Source: R-RK-3 sp031399085 (GTDB lineage Bacteria > Pseudomonadota > Alphaproteobacteria > Rhizobiales > Rhodomicrobiaceae). From it: a DNA stretch of 64,000 bases. Location of the stretch: contig JANNOQ010000016.1 of NCBI GenBank assembly GCA_031399085.1, positions 1 through 64,000 of the forward strand. Direction: 5' to 3'. Below the pieces are notes generated by a model that was given only the letters and a program-made list of their open reading frames with translations, did not search any database and was not told the DNA's origin. Of this stretch, positions 21,154 through 30,057 are shown piece after piece; the first letter of the stretch is position 1, and each line of letters starts with the position of its first letter. The position numbers and the translations under genes were made by a program.

Positions 21154-21828
21154 CTATCTCGATGAAACCCGATTGGGACCAACGGGTGATCCCAGCACCA
21201 AAGTCCAGAATGTTTTGAACTGCGTGTCCGGAGCGTGGACCATGGCGATGCCCATCTCTTCCGCATCGGCAAGCAGGAGATTGGCATTGTGATCACGGCT
21301 GTTCTGCCAGCCGCGGAAGACTTCGCTGATCGAGCGCTGCCCGGTCCCGACATTTTCAGCCGTTACTTTGGGGCCATACCCTGTCCGCCGGACGCGATCC
21401 CAACTGTCGGATCCGTCGGAGCCATAATGCGAAATCCGGTCGCTCTTGGAGAGGTCCTGGGAGTGCTTCAGCGCGGCGTCAAAAAGTTGCGGATTCAGCC
21501 GCAAGGGCTTCAACCCTTTCTGCGCGCGATAATTATTGATCAGCGTCTGAGCTGTTTCAGGATCGAAGGCGGCCAGCTCTTGATCGACGGGAGCGCCAGG
21601 CTTGACGGTGCCGCCGCCAAAGCCAAGGCCGGATTTCATCGAATCCCAAATGCCTCCGACCGAGTTGCCGACGCCCGCCTGCTGGGCGCGCTTGGGCTCA
21701 GCTTGGGGCTCTGGCCGTGCCGGCTGATCGTCATTTGAGGAAAGGGAGGCGAAAAGCGAAGATGGCGGAGAGATAGCGCATGCCGACAGAGAAATGGCAA
21801 GCAAAGCCGCTGCGAAAATCCGAACCAT
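21154..21828 (-). CDS. CAP-domain (SCP/PR1-like) lipoprotein
   Basis: 224 residues from ATG 21828, which follows an excellent AAGGAGGAG; upstream in-frame codons are not used. The signal peptide ends in LSAC, a lipobox, so Cys16 is probably lipidated. Residues 90-215 form a CAP domain: TLINNYRAQKGLKPLRLNPQLFDAALKHSQDLS, then ISHYGSDGSDSWDRVRRTGY, TAENVGTG and NLLLADAEEMGIAMV. CAP proteins occur extracellularly and in the periplasm; the bacterial role is unclear. Confidence 0.85.
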   Translation of the reverse strand: MVRIFAAALLAISLSACAISPPSSLFASLSSNDDQPARPEPQAEPKRAQQAGVGNSVGGIWDSMKSGLGFGGGTVKPGAPVDQELAAFDPETAQTLINNYRAQKGLKPLRLNPQLFDAALKHSQDLSKSDRISHYGSDGSDSWDRVRRTGYGPKVTAENVGTGQRSISEVFRGWQNSRDHNANLLLADAEEMGIAMVHAPDTQFKTFWTLVLGSPVGPNRVSSR

Positions 21829-22111
21829 CAACTCCTCCTTACAGCATCGGCGCTGCTTGCTCCGGACTATTTCGAAGCTCGCAATCACCGGCGTAAAAGG
21901 CCATTGCCGTTTACGGGATCTTAACCGGCCCGGTTTCCGAGCCATTCCCGTACCATAACGCAGCATGTTTAACGGAGCTTTAACCCATTCGCCAAATATT
22001 GACGGATTGGAACTCGGTAATCATACACCCGATTGCGCCCGGCAAAAAGCCACTCCCACCCCTTTTCATCTTGAAGAAAAGTGTGACCGCACTAAGGCCT
22101 TTGTCACTGCG

Positions 22112-22774
22112 CTATTGCTTTTGTTCGGCAAGCCGATTGAGCTGTGACTGGATGGACGCAAGCTGCGACTTCAGTTCGGAGATCTCGTCCACCCCCTCCC
22201 GAGAAAAAGCATCTTTCTTCTCTAAAACCGCAGTTGGCTTAAGGGGCGCGAAACTGGTAAAGGGCGCGAACATGTTCAGCGCCCGCTCGAAAATGACGAG
22301 ATTTTTGCGCGTCTGCTCCTCCATCGCCTCCAGCGCCGCGCTGCCGAACGTATTGGAGAATTGCAGGCGGTATTTCTCCTGCTCCCGGGTCAGTGTATCG
22401 AGGCTATATTCGAGATAGCTCGGCACCAGCCGCTCCATCGAATTCCCGTAAAAGCGGATGAGCTGCCTGAGAAAGCCGATAGGCAGCAAATTCTGATTGC
22501 CCTTGCTTTCCTGCTCGACGATGATCTGAGTGAGAACGGTATGGGTCAGGTCTTCGCCGGTGCGGGCGTCGTAAACGACGAAATCGCGCTCGGATCGCAC
22601 CATGCCTGCGAGATCATCGAGCGTGACATAGGTGCTCGTATCCGTATTGTAGAGGCGGCGATTGGCATATTTCTTGATGACGATCGTGGGCCGCTCGACT
22701 GGCTTGGCGTCCGCGTCGATAGGCCCGGCGCTCTCTGCAAAACCGTTGGCATATGACTGGGATTTGTCTGACAT
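22112..22774 (-). CDS. phaR: Polyhydroxyalkanoate synthesis repressor PhaR
   Basis: 220 residues from ATG 22774 (AGGA about 8 nt upstream fits it better than the ATG three codons earlier). The N-terminal PHB/PHA-accumulation DNA-binding domain reads IVIKKYANRRLYNTDTSTYVTLDDLAGMVR, followed by FVVYDARTGEDLTHTVLTQIIVEQE. The second half is helical and ends in a coiled coil (ISELKSQLASIQSQLNRLAEQ). PhaR binds PHB granules and DNA, and so represses phasin and PHB genes until granules form. It is divergent from phaA. Confidence 0.95.
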   Translation of the reverse strand: MSDKSQSYANGFAESAGPIDADAKPVERPTIVIKKYANRRLYNTDTSTYVTLDDLAGMVRSERDFVVYDARTGEDLTHTVLTQIIVEQESKGNQNLLPIGFLRQLIRFYGNSMERLVPSYLEYSLDTLTREQEKYRLQFSNTFGSAALEAMEEQTRKNLVIFERALNMFAPFTSFAPLKPTAVLEKKDAFSREGVDEISELKSQLASIQSQLNRLAEQKQ

Positions 22775-23009
22775 TTCATCCATTCCTGGCGCCGTTCGGT
22801 TGCACCGCAACAACGAGTAACACGAAGATTGTGCGAAGCACTAGGGCTTTTGCAGATGGGGCCGGTGAAACGCGAAAGCTAACGGCCGAAGCGATTGAGA
22901 GGAAGCTCATTTCCCTCCGCAGCATTTGGCACCATTTAAACATAAAGCCATCGGGAGCTGAAGGCGAGCCGCACTGGTCTCGCCGGCGCCAATTGAGGAG
23001 ACCAATATC

Positions 23010-24197
23010 GTGAGTCAGCAAGAGGCAATCGTCATCGCCGCCGGAGCGCGCACGCCGGTCGGCTCCTTCAACGGCGCGCTGAGCAGCGTCCCGGCGCATG
23101 AGCTGGGGCGCGCGGTGATTGCGGAAGTCATGAACCGCGCCAAGGTCGAGCCGAGCATGATTTCGGAGGTGATCCTGGGGCAGGTGCTGACGGCGGGACA
23201 GGGCCAGAACCCCGCGCGCCAGGCCTCGATCAATGCCGGGCTGCCGATCGAAACGCCGGCTTGGATCGTGAATATGGTTTGCGGGTCGGGTTTGCGGGCG
23301 GTCGCGCTGGGCTATCAGGCGATCAAAAACGGCGACTCCGCCATCGTCATCGCGGGCGGCCAGGAAAGCATGAGCCAATCGCCGCATTGCGCCCATTTGC
23401 GCCAGGGCCAGAAGATGGGCAGCCTTGAGATGATCGACACGATGATCAAGGACGGCCTGTGGGACGCCTTCAACGGTTATCACATGGGCACGACCGCCGA
23501 GAACGTGGCGCGCCAATGGCAGATCACGCGGGAGGACCAGGACCGTTTGGCGGTCGGCTCGCAAAACAAAGCCGAGGCGGCGAAGAAGGCGGGCAAGTTC
23601 AAGGACGAGATCGTGCCGTTTACGATCAAGGGCCGGAAGGGCGATATCGTGTTTTCGGAGGATGAATATATCCGCGATGGCTCGAAATTCGAAGATATGA
23701 GCAAGCTGCGTCCGGCATTCGATCCGAAGGAGGGAACGGTCACGGCAGGCAATGCCAGCGGCCTGAATGACGGCGCCGCCGCTGTGGTGCTGATGAGCGC
23801 GAGCGAGGCGGAGCGCCGGGGGATCGAGCCGCTGGCGCGGATCGTGTCCTGGGCGCAGGCGGGCGTGGACCCCTCGATCATGGGCACCGGGCCGATCCCG
23901 GCGTCGAAAAAGGCGCTTGAGAGGGCCGGCTGGTCGGCGCATGACCTCGACCTCATCGAAGCCAACGAGGCTTTCGCCGCGCAGGCTTGCGCGGTCAACA
24001 AGGGCATTGGCTGGGATGCGGATAAGGTCAATGTGAATGGCGGCGCGATCGCCATCGGCCATCCAATCGGCGCATCGGGCACACGCATTCTCATTACGCT
24101 CCTGCACGAAATGAAGAAGCGCGATGCCAAGAAAGGGCTCGCCACGCTCTGCATCGGCGGCGGCATGGGTATTGCGATGTGCGTGGCGCGGGATTAA
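23010..24197 (+). CDS. phaA: Acetyl-CoA acetyltransferase (beta-ketothiolase)
   Basis: 395 residues. Condenses two acetyl-CoA to acetoacetyl-CoA, the first step of PHB synthesis. The catalytic residues are visible: Cys91 (NMVCGSGLRAV), His351 (AIGHPIGASG) and Cys381 (TLCIGGGMGIA). The start is a GTG at 23010 with GAGGAGA about 8 nt upstream; MSQQEAIVIAAGARTP is the normal N-terminus. It is divergent from phaR and followed by a terminator, then phaB. Confidence 0.95.
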   Translation: MSQQEAIVIAAGARTPVGSFNGALSSVPAHELGRAVIAEVMNRAKVEPSMISEVILGQVLTAGQGQNPARQASINAGLPIETPAWIVNMVCGSGLRAVALGYQAIKNGDSAIVIAGGQESMSQSPHCAHLRQGQKMGSLEMIDTMIKDGLWDAFNGYHMGTTAENVARQWQITREDQDRLAVGSQNKAEAAKKAGKFKDEIVPFTIKGRKGDIVFSEDEYIRDGSKFEDMSKLRPAFDPKEGTVTAGNASGLNDGAAAVVLMSASEAERRGIEPLARIVSWAQAGVDPSIMGTGPIPASKKALERAGWSAHDLDLIEANEAFAAQACAVNKGIGWDADKVNVNGGAIAIGHPIGASGTRILITLLHEMKKRDAKKGLATLCIGGGMGIAMCVARD

Positions 24198-24224
24198 GCG
24201 CCAGCCCACCAATGGCTTAGAAGC

Positions 24225-24255
24225 AAATAAACGCCCCTGTCCGGGGCGTTTATTT
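24225..24255 (+). terminator. Intrinsic terminator after phaA
   Basis: AAATAAACGCCCC and GGGGCGTTTATTT form a perfect 13-bp stem around a 5-nt loop, with T-rich 3' flank. It separates phaA from phaB, so phaB needs its own promoter in 24256-24352. Confidence 0.9.
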
Positions 24256-24352
24256 TGAGCGCGACTTATAGCCATTTCCCTGCGAATTCTTCATACTGCT
24301 TGCTTCATTCCCATTCGGACGGGAATCACCAATAAGATGATGGAGGAAGCGC

Positions 24353-25078
24353 ATGGCGAAGGTCGCTGTGGTGACGGGCGGCACGAGGGGCATCGGTCAG
24401 GCGATCTCCATTGCGCTGAAGGACAAAGGCTTTCGCGTCGCGGCCAATTACGCCGGGAATGACAGCGCCGCCCAGACGTTCCAAGCGGAAACGGGCATCC
24501 CGGTCTATAGATGGGACGTCGGCGATTACGAGGCCTGCGCGGCGGGGCTAAAGCGGGTCGAGACAGATCTCGGTCCGATTGGCGTGGTGGTCAACAATGC
24601 CGGCATCACGCGCGACGCGATGATCCATCGGATGACGCCCGACATGTGGAACGAGGTGATCCGCGTCGACCTCAATTCAATGTTCAACATGACTCAGCCG
24701 GTCATCGAGGGAATGCGCAACCGCAATTGGGGCCGCATCATCAACATCAGCTCGATCAACGGCCAGAAGGGGCAGATGGGGCAGACGAACTATTCCGCCG
24801 CCAAGGCCGGAGTGATCGGCTTCACGAAAGCGCTGGCGCAGGAAACCGCGAAAAAGGGCATCACCGTCAATTGCATCGCGCCGGGCTATATCGACACCGA
24901 CATGGTGGCGGCGGTGCCCGAAAAGGTGCTTGAGGGCATCATCGCGCAAATTCCAGTCGGGCGGCTCGGCAAATCGAGCGAGATCGCGCGCTGCGTTACC
25001 TTCCTTGCAGGCGACGAGGCGGCCTTCATCACCGGTTCGACGATAACGGCCAATGGCGGCCAGTTTATTGCCGGGTGA
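24353..25078 (+). CDS. phaB: Acetoacetyl-CoA reductase (SDR)
   Basis: 241 residues. NADPH-dependent reduction of acetoacetyl-CoA to (R)-3-hydroxybutyryl-CoA for PHB. The SDR cofactor motif is TGGTRGIG at about 8-15, NNAG follows mid-protein, and the catalytic Ser-Tyr-Lys set lies in NISSING...TNYSAAKAG. MTPDMWNEVIRVDLNSMFNMTQPV is typical of PhaB. RBS GGAGGAAG precedes the ATG. The stop codon overlaps the start of the EamA transporter gene by 4 nt. Confidence 0.94.
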   Translation: MAKVAVVTGGTRGIGQAISIALKDKGFRVAANYAGNDSAAQTFQAETGIPVYRWDVGDYEACAAGLKRVETDLGPIGVVVNNAGITRDAMIHRMTPDMWNEVIRVDLNSMFNMTQPVIEGMRNRNWGRIINISSINGQKGQMGQTNYSAAKAGVIGFTKALAQETAKKGITVNCIAPGYIDTDMVAAVPEKVLEGIIAQIPVGRLGKSSEIARCVTFLAGDEAAFITGSTITANGGQFIAG

Positions 25079-25995
25079 GCCAACGCTCTGCGACAGGTTT
25101 TGGACTGGCGGCGGTGCTGCTCTGGTCGACATTGGCGCCGCTAACGGTGCTGGCGGCGGGCATTCCGCCCTTTCAGCTTGTCGCCATGAGCTTTGCGGCC
25201 GGCGCGGCCGTTGGGATGCTTTACCTTATGATGCGCCCGCAGGCCCGCGCCGACCTCAGACGGGTGACGTTGCCTGCGTCCCTCCTCGGGCTTGGCGGTC
25301 TGCTCGGTTATCATTTCTTCTATTTCCTAGCCTTTGCGCTCGCGCCGCCGCTTGAGGTCAATCTCGTCAACTATCTTTGGCCGCTGTTGATTGTGCTGCT
25401 CTCGGCGCTGCTGCCGAATGCCGGCGGCCGGCTTCGCGCGCATCATTTGATCGGCGCGCTTCTGGCTTTTGCCGGAGCGGCGCTGGCGATCACCAAGGGC
25501 GCCGAGCTGCCGACGCTGGGCTCAGGCGCGCTGGCGGGATATGCGGCCGCGCTGCTTGCCGCATTCATTTGGTCCGGCTATTCGGTGCTGTCGCGCTTGT
25601 TCGCGGCGGTGCCGAGCAGCGCCGTCGCGCTCTATTGCGCCGCAACGGCCGCCGCGGCCGGTTTCGCCCATGTCGCCCTCGAGCAAACCGCCTGGCCGCT
25701 GACCGCGACGCAAGCGCTAGCGGTCGCCGCAATGGGCCTTGGACCGGTTGGCCTTGCCTTTTATGTCTGGGATCACGGCTGCAAGCATGGCGACCTGCGG
25801 GTGCTGGGCGCTTCGGCCTATTTCGCGCCGCTGCTCTCCACGCTATTGCTGGTCTACTTCGGTTTGGCGGAGGGCAGCCCGATGCTTTTACTGGCGGCGC
25901 TGGCGATAACCGGAGGGGCGCTGCTCGCCTCGAAGGACATGTTTACAAAGCCTCGCGGCGCACCCGACGCCACCAGCGCCGAGGCGGAAGCTTAA
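25075..25995 (+). CDS. DMT-superfamily (EamA) exporter, YddG-like
   Basis: 306 residues starting at a GTG that overlaps the phaB stop (GTGA), so it is probably translationally coupled. About ten hydrophobic segments form two EamA repeats (about 5-135 and 145-280). Features include AAVLLWSTLAPLTVLAAG at the start, LVNYLWPLLIVLLSAL and, in the second repeat, YVWDHGCKHGDLRVLGASAYFAPLLSTLLLV, which resembles aromatic amino acid exporters of the YddG type. The substrate is not determinable. Coupling to PHB synthesis may be chance. Confidence 0.8.
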   Translation: MSQRSATGFGLAAVLLWSTLAPLTVLAAGIPPFQLVAMSFAAGAAVGMLYLMMRPQARADLRRVTLPASLLGLGGLLGYHFFYFLAFALAPPLEVNLVNYLWPLLIVLLSALLPNAGGRLRAHHLIGALLAFAGAALAITKGAELPTLGSGALAGYAAALLAAFIWSGYSVLSRLFAAVPSSAVALYCAATAAAAGFAHVALEQTAWPLTATQALAVAAMGLGPVGLAFYVWDHGCKHGDLRVLGASAYFAPLLSTLLLVYFGLAEGSPMLLLAALAITGGALLASKDMFTKPRGAPDATSAEAEA

Positions 25996-26036
25996 AGCTT
26001 CCGCTCTGGATGTCGCGAACAGTTGAAGCGTATGCG

Positions 26037-27767
26037 CTAGCCGTGCTTGAGAAAACTGTAGCGCAAATTGCCGGATGGCACTGGCGGCTCGGACTTTTCG
26101 CTTTCCTGGATGCCAAAATCGCCAGGCAGGGGAATTCCGCTATGCGCGCCGGGCGATGGCAGTCCGAGATCCGGCTGGCCATAGCGGCGTGGATGGTCCT
26201 GGGCGGCCGGAGCCTCGGCGCGCGGCTCAGCCCCACTGGCACTCGCCCATTGGCTGGCGCCAAACCAGACCTGTATGAGCTGATATTCATCATCGGTGAG
26301 ATCGACGCCGACCTGCGCGCAACGCCCGAGCACATGATCGCGATAGGCGCGCGCCACGGCGGCGGGCGAGCGCGTATGCTCTAGCCAGGGATCAATTTCG
26401 TCTACGGCCTCGATTACAAAGGCGACGTCCTTCAGCGACAATTTGAGCCCGGCCGCCGCGGCGCGGGTGACGACCGCCTCGGCAGAGCGGTCCGGTGCGA
26501 AGCCGTTTTCGCGCACCTCGGCCGCGATCAGCGTGAAGAGCAGCTGATATTCGCTGGGCGGCAGCGGCGGCGCCTGGCATGCCTCATAGATCCGCGTGAT
26601 GGAACGCTGCAATTCCGCCAGACGGCCATTATTGCCGCCCGGCTGTTCGCGCGGCCGCAATGGTGTCGCGGGCTGCGCTCTATTGGCGGCGGATGCTGCT
26701 GGCGCCGGCTCCTCGGTGACGCGCACATCCTCGCGCAACCGGTGCCGGTCCGGATTGTAGACAAAATGTGGCGGCTTTTCGGACAAGCGCAAATGGGCGG
26801 GCAAATTTTGCGTAAGAAAATTCAAAAATCCGCCCGACCCTGCCCAGTTTGTGCCGATGGTCTTTGGATGACCGAGCGTTTTCTGCGCCCGGTCGGCCAG
26901 ATAGGCCAGCGGCACCGGCTTCTCCGAACTGTCCACCACATCGAGCACGAGGCTTAGGATTTCGTCCCCGATCACCTTGAAATCGTCGATCAGCGATTGG
27001 ATCGCCGCTTCCGACGTGGCGATTGCCTTTCGCTTCGTCGTGGCGTCGGCGAGCGAGGGAGCGGCCTGGCGTGGCGGCAGGGCTGCGGCGATACGTGCCC
27101 GTGGAGCCCCGTGCGGCTGCTCGAGCGATGGGAAATTGGCGTGGTCGTCGGAGAGCATCGCGTCGGGCTGCATTAGGCAGCGAATCAGATCGTCCTCTCG
27201 AATTCGGCCATCGGAAAACGCCTTGTAATAGGGCGAGGTATAATCGTTGGCGTAGATGATCGTCTGACGGTTGTGCGAGCGCAGGCTGAGCAGCACTGGC
27301 GTAAAATCGGCGTCGCCGGACAAGATGATGAATTCATCGAAGCGCGTCGGATGATCGAGATAATCGCGCACATCGCAGGCGATGCGGATATCCGAGCTGT
27401 TCTTGAATTGCGATGTCAAATGCGGGCAATCAACCACTTCGAGGCCGGCGCGCATGAAGCTGTGGCGAACATAGGCGAACGAACTTGGGTCGCCGCCCCC
27501 GTCGCGGCCGCTGCGGCGCGGAACGGGGTTGCCGTAACAACGTCCGACGGCGATGCGCCGCCGTACGGGAGGCGATGGCGCATCGGTGCGCACGAGGGCG
27601 CCCGAAACAACTTGCGTCAACCAATAGGAGGGATTTCTTGCGAAGCGCGACGCCGCTTCCTCGTCCCGGCCTTTGAGCGACAAATAAATATTGTCAAAGT
27701 CGATGAATATCGCGGATAAACATACACCCGCGTTCCCCGGAAGCATTTGCATACACCCCGCTGTCAT
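26037..27767 (-). CDS. NYN-domain (PIN-like) predicted ribonuclease with C-terminal helical region
   Basis: 576 residues. Residues 18-190 form a NYN/LabA-DUF88 domain of the PIN fold: AIFIDFDNIYLSL (first Asp pair), KNSSDIRIACDVRDYL (SD pair) and FIILSGDADFTPVLL (GDADF) give the usual acidic metal-binding set. Residues about 265-350 (DEILSLVLDVV...LAYLADRAQKTLGHPKTIGTNW, LPAHLRLSEKPPHFVYNP) resemble an OST-HTH/LOTUS winged helix; this is inference. RNase action on structured or toxic RNA is a family-level expectation. ATG 27767 is preceded by GGAAGG; later ATGs at 27752 and 27746 are alternatives. Confidence 0.8.
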   Translation of the reverse strand: MTAGCMQMLPGNAGVCLSAIFIDFDNIYLSLKGRDEEAASRFARNPSYWLTQVVSGALVRTDAPSPPVRRRIAVGRCYGNPVPRRSGRDGGGDPSSFAYVRHSFMRAGLEVVDCPHLTSQFKNSSDIRIACDVRDYLDHPTRFDEFIILSGDADFTPVLLSLRSHNRQTIIYANDYTSPYYKAFSDGRIREDDLIRCLMQPDAMLSDDHANFPSLEQPHGAPRARIAAALPPRQAAPSLADATTKRKAIATSEAAIQSLIDDFKVIGDEILSLVLDVVDSSEKPVPLAYLADRAQKTLGHPKTIGTNWAGSGGFLNFLTQNLPAHLRLSEKPPHFVYNPDRHRLREDVRVTEEPAPAASAANRAQPATPLRPREQPGGNNGRLAELQRSITRIYEACQAPPLPPSEYQLLFTLIAAEVRENGFAPDRSAEAVVTRAAAAGLKLSLKDVAFVIEAVDEIDPWLEHTRSPAAVARAYRDHVLGRCAQVGVDLTDDEYQLIQVWFGASQWASASGAEPRAEAPAAQDHPRRYGQPDLGLPSPGAHSGIPLPGDFGIQESEKSEPPVPSGNLRYSFLKHG

Positions 27768-27845
27768 CCAAGCCTTCCGCGTCCTAGCGGCAAGCTGGAA
27801 TTTTTATTCACACAGAAAGACGCACCCAACTTCTGCCCTCTTTAA

Positions 27846-27874
27846 TTAGGTGAGACTTCCCCGCCATCACCTAA
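27846..27874. promoter_or_regulatory. 8-bp perfect inverted repeat, possible operator
   Basis: TTAGGTGA and TCACCTAA are separated by 13 nt, in the 324-bp gap between the NYN gene and gloB, about 80 bp before the NYN start. The spacing (centres 21 bp, two helical turns) suits a dimeric repressor. No terminator is evident. The rest of 27768-28091 holds no gene I trust. Confidence 0.4.
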
Positions 27875-28091
27875 CCTTATGGGTGCGCTTTCATTCCTTT
27901 ATTATTTTATTTTCGCCGCTGCTGATCAACGCCAGCGGGACGAATCGCTTTTTGCCCTTCATGTTCAATTAACGGCAATATCTCGAGCGCAGCAAGCGCT
28001 GTCGGACACTGTAAGCCTTATCCACAATCGGACCCCGCCGCATCTCGAGGCCCCCGATCGACCAATTCCAGGCTTCTCATAAAGCCCAGCT

Positions 28092-28862
28092 TCAGAAACG
28101 ATCTTTGAGTCGTCTAAGTTCCGTAAAAATTGTGGCAAGGGGGTGGCCGACCATGCCGAGCCGCTCCTGAATTTCAGAGCTGTCCGGTCGCAGGAACGGG
28201 TTTTGCGCGAGTTCAGCGGCAAGTGAAACCGGTAAGGTGGATTGTCCCTCAGCCCGCAGTTCTCGTATTTCTAAGTCTCTTTGCTGAAGGGAAGTGTTAC
28301 CCGGTTCCACGCTGAGTGCAAAAGCGGCATTGGATTGGGTATATTCATGGCCGCAATAAATCAGCGTTTCTTTCGGAAGCGCCATGATTTTCTGCAAGGA
28401 GTTCCACATCATCTTGCCGTCGCCTTCCAAGAGCCGGCCGCAACCCAACGAAAACAATGTGTCGCCAACGAACACAATATTGTCATCGGGGAGCCAATAA
28501 GTGACATGACCATTCGTATGACCGGGTGTTTCGAGCACGGTCACGGCATGCCCCCCAAAATCAAAGGACGACCCTTCTGATACGTGCTGATCCACCCCGG
28601 GAATGCGATCCGCCTCGCGCTCCGGCGCGATAATCAAGCACCCAGTTTCTCGCTTCAGCTCGAGGTGCCCGGCCGTGTGATCGGCATGATGGTGCGTCGT
28701 GAAGATATGGCTAAGGCTCCAGCCGCGCTCCTGGAGAGCCTGGCGTATCGGACCGGCATCGGGGGTATCGATCGCGGCGGTCAGTCCGGACTCCGGAGCG
28801 TGGACGAGCACCCCGAAATTGTCCTTGAGGCACATAAATTGATGAACCGTTAACTCCGCCAT
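28092..28862 (-). CDS. gloB: Hydroxyacylglutathione hydrolase (glyoxalase II)
   Basis: 256 residues from ATG 28862 (AGGAGAGG upstream; the frame extends 20 codons 5'). Hydrolyses S-lactoylglutathione to lactate and glutathione in methylglyoxal detoxification. THHHADH (56-62) is the binuclear metal motif, followed by GHTNGHV and DTLFSLGCGRLLEG, which is diagnostic for glyoxalase II, and IYCGHEYTQSN. The family C-terminal motif NPFLRPD is present. It is divergent from the methyltransferase gene. Confidence 0.94.
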   Translation of the reverse strand: MAELTVHQFMCLKDNFGVLVHAPESGLTAAIDTPDAGPIRQALQERGWSLSHIFTTHHHADHTAGHLELKRETGCLIIAPEREADRIPGVDQHVSEGSSFDFGGHAVTVLETPGHTNGHVTYWLPDDNIVFVGDTLFSLGCGRLLEGDGKMMWNSLQKIMALPKETLIYCGHEYTQSNAAFALSVEPGNTSLQQRDLEIRELRAEGQSTLPVSLAAELAQNPFLRPDSSEIQERLGMVGHPLATIFTELRRLKDRF

Positions 28863-28979
28863 GACACCTCTCCTGACAAGGCTTTGGCCTTCTGTTTGAC
28901 GGTAAGACCGTTTTGCTATCATAAACCGTCAGCCGGTCCAGCGCCTGAGGAAAACGCAAAAGGGTGAGGGTGGTTCGGA

Positions 28980-29711
28980 ATGCGCCCCGATGTCAGCGAG
29001 TTACGGGACTTTTATCGCGGGCCGCTCGGCAGCGTGGCGCGGCGTCTGCTCGCCCACAGAATTCGCAGCATTTGGCCGGACGTGACAGATGACGCGCTGC
29101 TTGGAGTTGGTTATGCGGCGCCTTTCATGCGCCAATTCCGCCAGGAGGCTCGGCGACAACTTCTGTGCATGCCTGAAGAGCAGGGCGCGGTGCGCTGGCC
29201 GGATGAAGGCCCGGTATGCAGCTTTCTCGCCAGTGAAACGCAACTCCCACTGTCAGCCTCGTCCGTGGAGCGCGTGATCGCTGTGCATTGCCTGGAGCAT
29301 TGCGGCGGCGCGCGACCATTACTGCGTGAGATGTGGCGCGTGCTTGCACCGGAAGGGAAATTGTTGCTCGTCGTGCCGAACCGCCGAAGCGTTTGGGCGC
29401 AAACCGATGCGACGCCGTTTGGCCACGGGCACCCTTACAGCCGGGGCCAGCTTGAACGGCTTCTGTCCGATTGCCTATATGCACCTACGGGTTGGTGGCC
29501 AACCCTCTTCATGCCGCCCATGAACCGGAAGCTGGTGCTCAATACCGCCATTGCTTGGGAGCGGATGGGGATTTACGCCTGGCCGGCTTTTTCGGGGGTG
29601 CTTATCGTCGAGGCGCAAAAACAAATTTACGCGCCGATCAGCAATAATGCGACCGCGAGGGCGAAATTACACGCTACGAGCGAGGTGCTCCAAAGGGGAC
29701 AGGTCGCGTAG
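28980..29711 (+). CDS. SAM-dependent methyltransferase (class I)
   Basis: 243 residues. The usual glycine-rich motif I is weak (DALLGVGYAAPFM). LSASSVERVIAVHCLEHCGGARPLLREMWRVLAPEGKLLLVVPNR matches the methyltransferase 11-type region, with the acidic/hydrophobic motif and the post-motif HALEH-like helix. FGHGHPYSRGQLERLL follows. This protein regularly stands divergent from gloB in alphaproteobacteria; the substrate is unknown. RBS GGTGAGGG, ATG 28980. It is followed by a strong terminator. Confidence 0.82.
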   Translation: MRPDVSELRDFYRGPLGSVARRLLAHRIRSIWPDVTDDALLGVGYAAPFMRQFRQEARRQLLCMPEEQGAVRWPDEGPVCSFLASETQLPLSASSVERVIAVHCLEHCGGARPLLREMWRVLAPEGKLLLVVPNRRSVWAQTDATPFGHGHPYSRGQLERLLSDCLYAPTGWWPTLFMPPMNRKLVLNTAIAWERMGIYAWPAFSGVLIVEAQKQIYAPISNNATARAKLHATSEVLQRGQVA

Positions 29712-29737
29712 CTGGGTAACCCATCAAAGCAGGCGAG

Positions 29738-29770
29738 AAAAATCCGCCGGTTTTGATCCGGCGGATTTTT
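29738..29770 (+). terminator. Intrinsic terminator
   Basis: AAAAATCCGCCGG and CCGGCGGATTTTT form a perfect 13-bp stem with a 7-nt loop (TTTTGAT). Flanking A and T runs let it work both ways: for the methyltransferase gene on + and the 25-residue gene on -. Confidence 0.92.
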
Positions 29771-29775
29771 CGGTG

Positions 29776-29853
29776 TTACATCACGCCGAATAGATAAAGC
29801 AGAATGATGATCGGTATCGGAATGCCGACAAGCCAAAGCAAAACACTGCGCAT
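29776..29853 (-). CDS. 25-residue hydrophobic membrane peptide
   Basis: A tiny gene with a strong GGAGG ribosome-binding site 8 nt before ATG 29853. The product is MRSVLLWLVGIPIPIIIL followed by LYLFGVM: one transmembrane helix with a central GIPIPIII motif. From memory, very short proteins of this LWLxGIPIPIIIL type recur across Rhizobiales and related bacteria, often near stress genes. The strong RBS, the shared terminator immediately downstream and the GSR neighbourhood support it as real. Function unknown. Confidence 0.75.
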   Translation of the reverse strand: MRSVLLWLVGIPIPIIILLYLFGVM

Positions 29854-29944
29854 GGTGAAACCTCCAAGGTCATTTGCCTGATAAATGCGCCCTTACAACC
29901 CTCGTGATTGGCGCAAGGTTCCAGGCGAATTTGCCAAACCGGCC

Positions 29945-29969
29945 GGAACTCTCTCCACATCCCTGCGTT
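29945..29969 (+). promoter_or_regulatory. EcfG-type (general stress response) promoter of the PRC-barrel gene
   Basis: GGAAC at 29945-29949, 16-nt spacer, CGTT at 29966-29969: a perfect match to the alphaproteobacterial EcfG consensus (GGAAC-N16/17-CGTT), 89 nt before ATG 30058. Confidence 0.85.
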
Positions 29970-30057
29970 GACGAACCACAAGCCCAAGCATCACCAGTGA
30001 GGCGGCTCAATCACTGAGACGCCGTTGGGTATTTCGCTCATAAACGGAGGATACAAC

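Noticed and set aside
22776..24275. A 499-codon open frame antisense to phaA
   Set aside because: His/Arg/Leu-rich shadow of phaA; phaA has full catalytic motifs, this has none.
27879..28082. A 67-codon open frame on + between the NYN gene and gloB
   Set aside because: No ribosome-binding site, no recognisable motif, and the second half reads like random translation; the inverted repeat lies directly in front, so this is more likely regulatory sequence.
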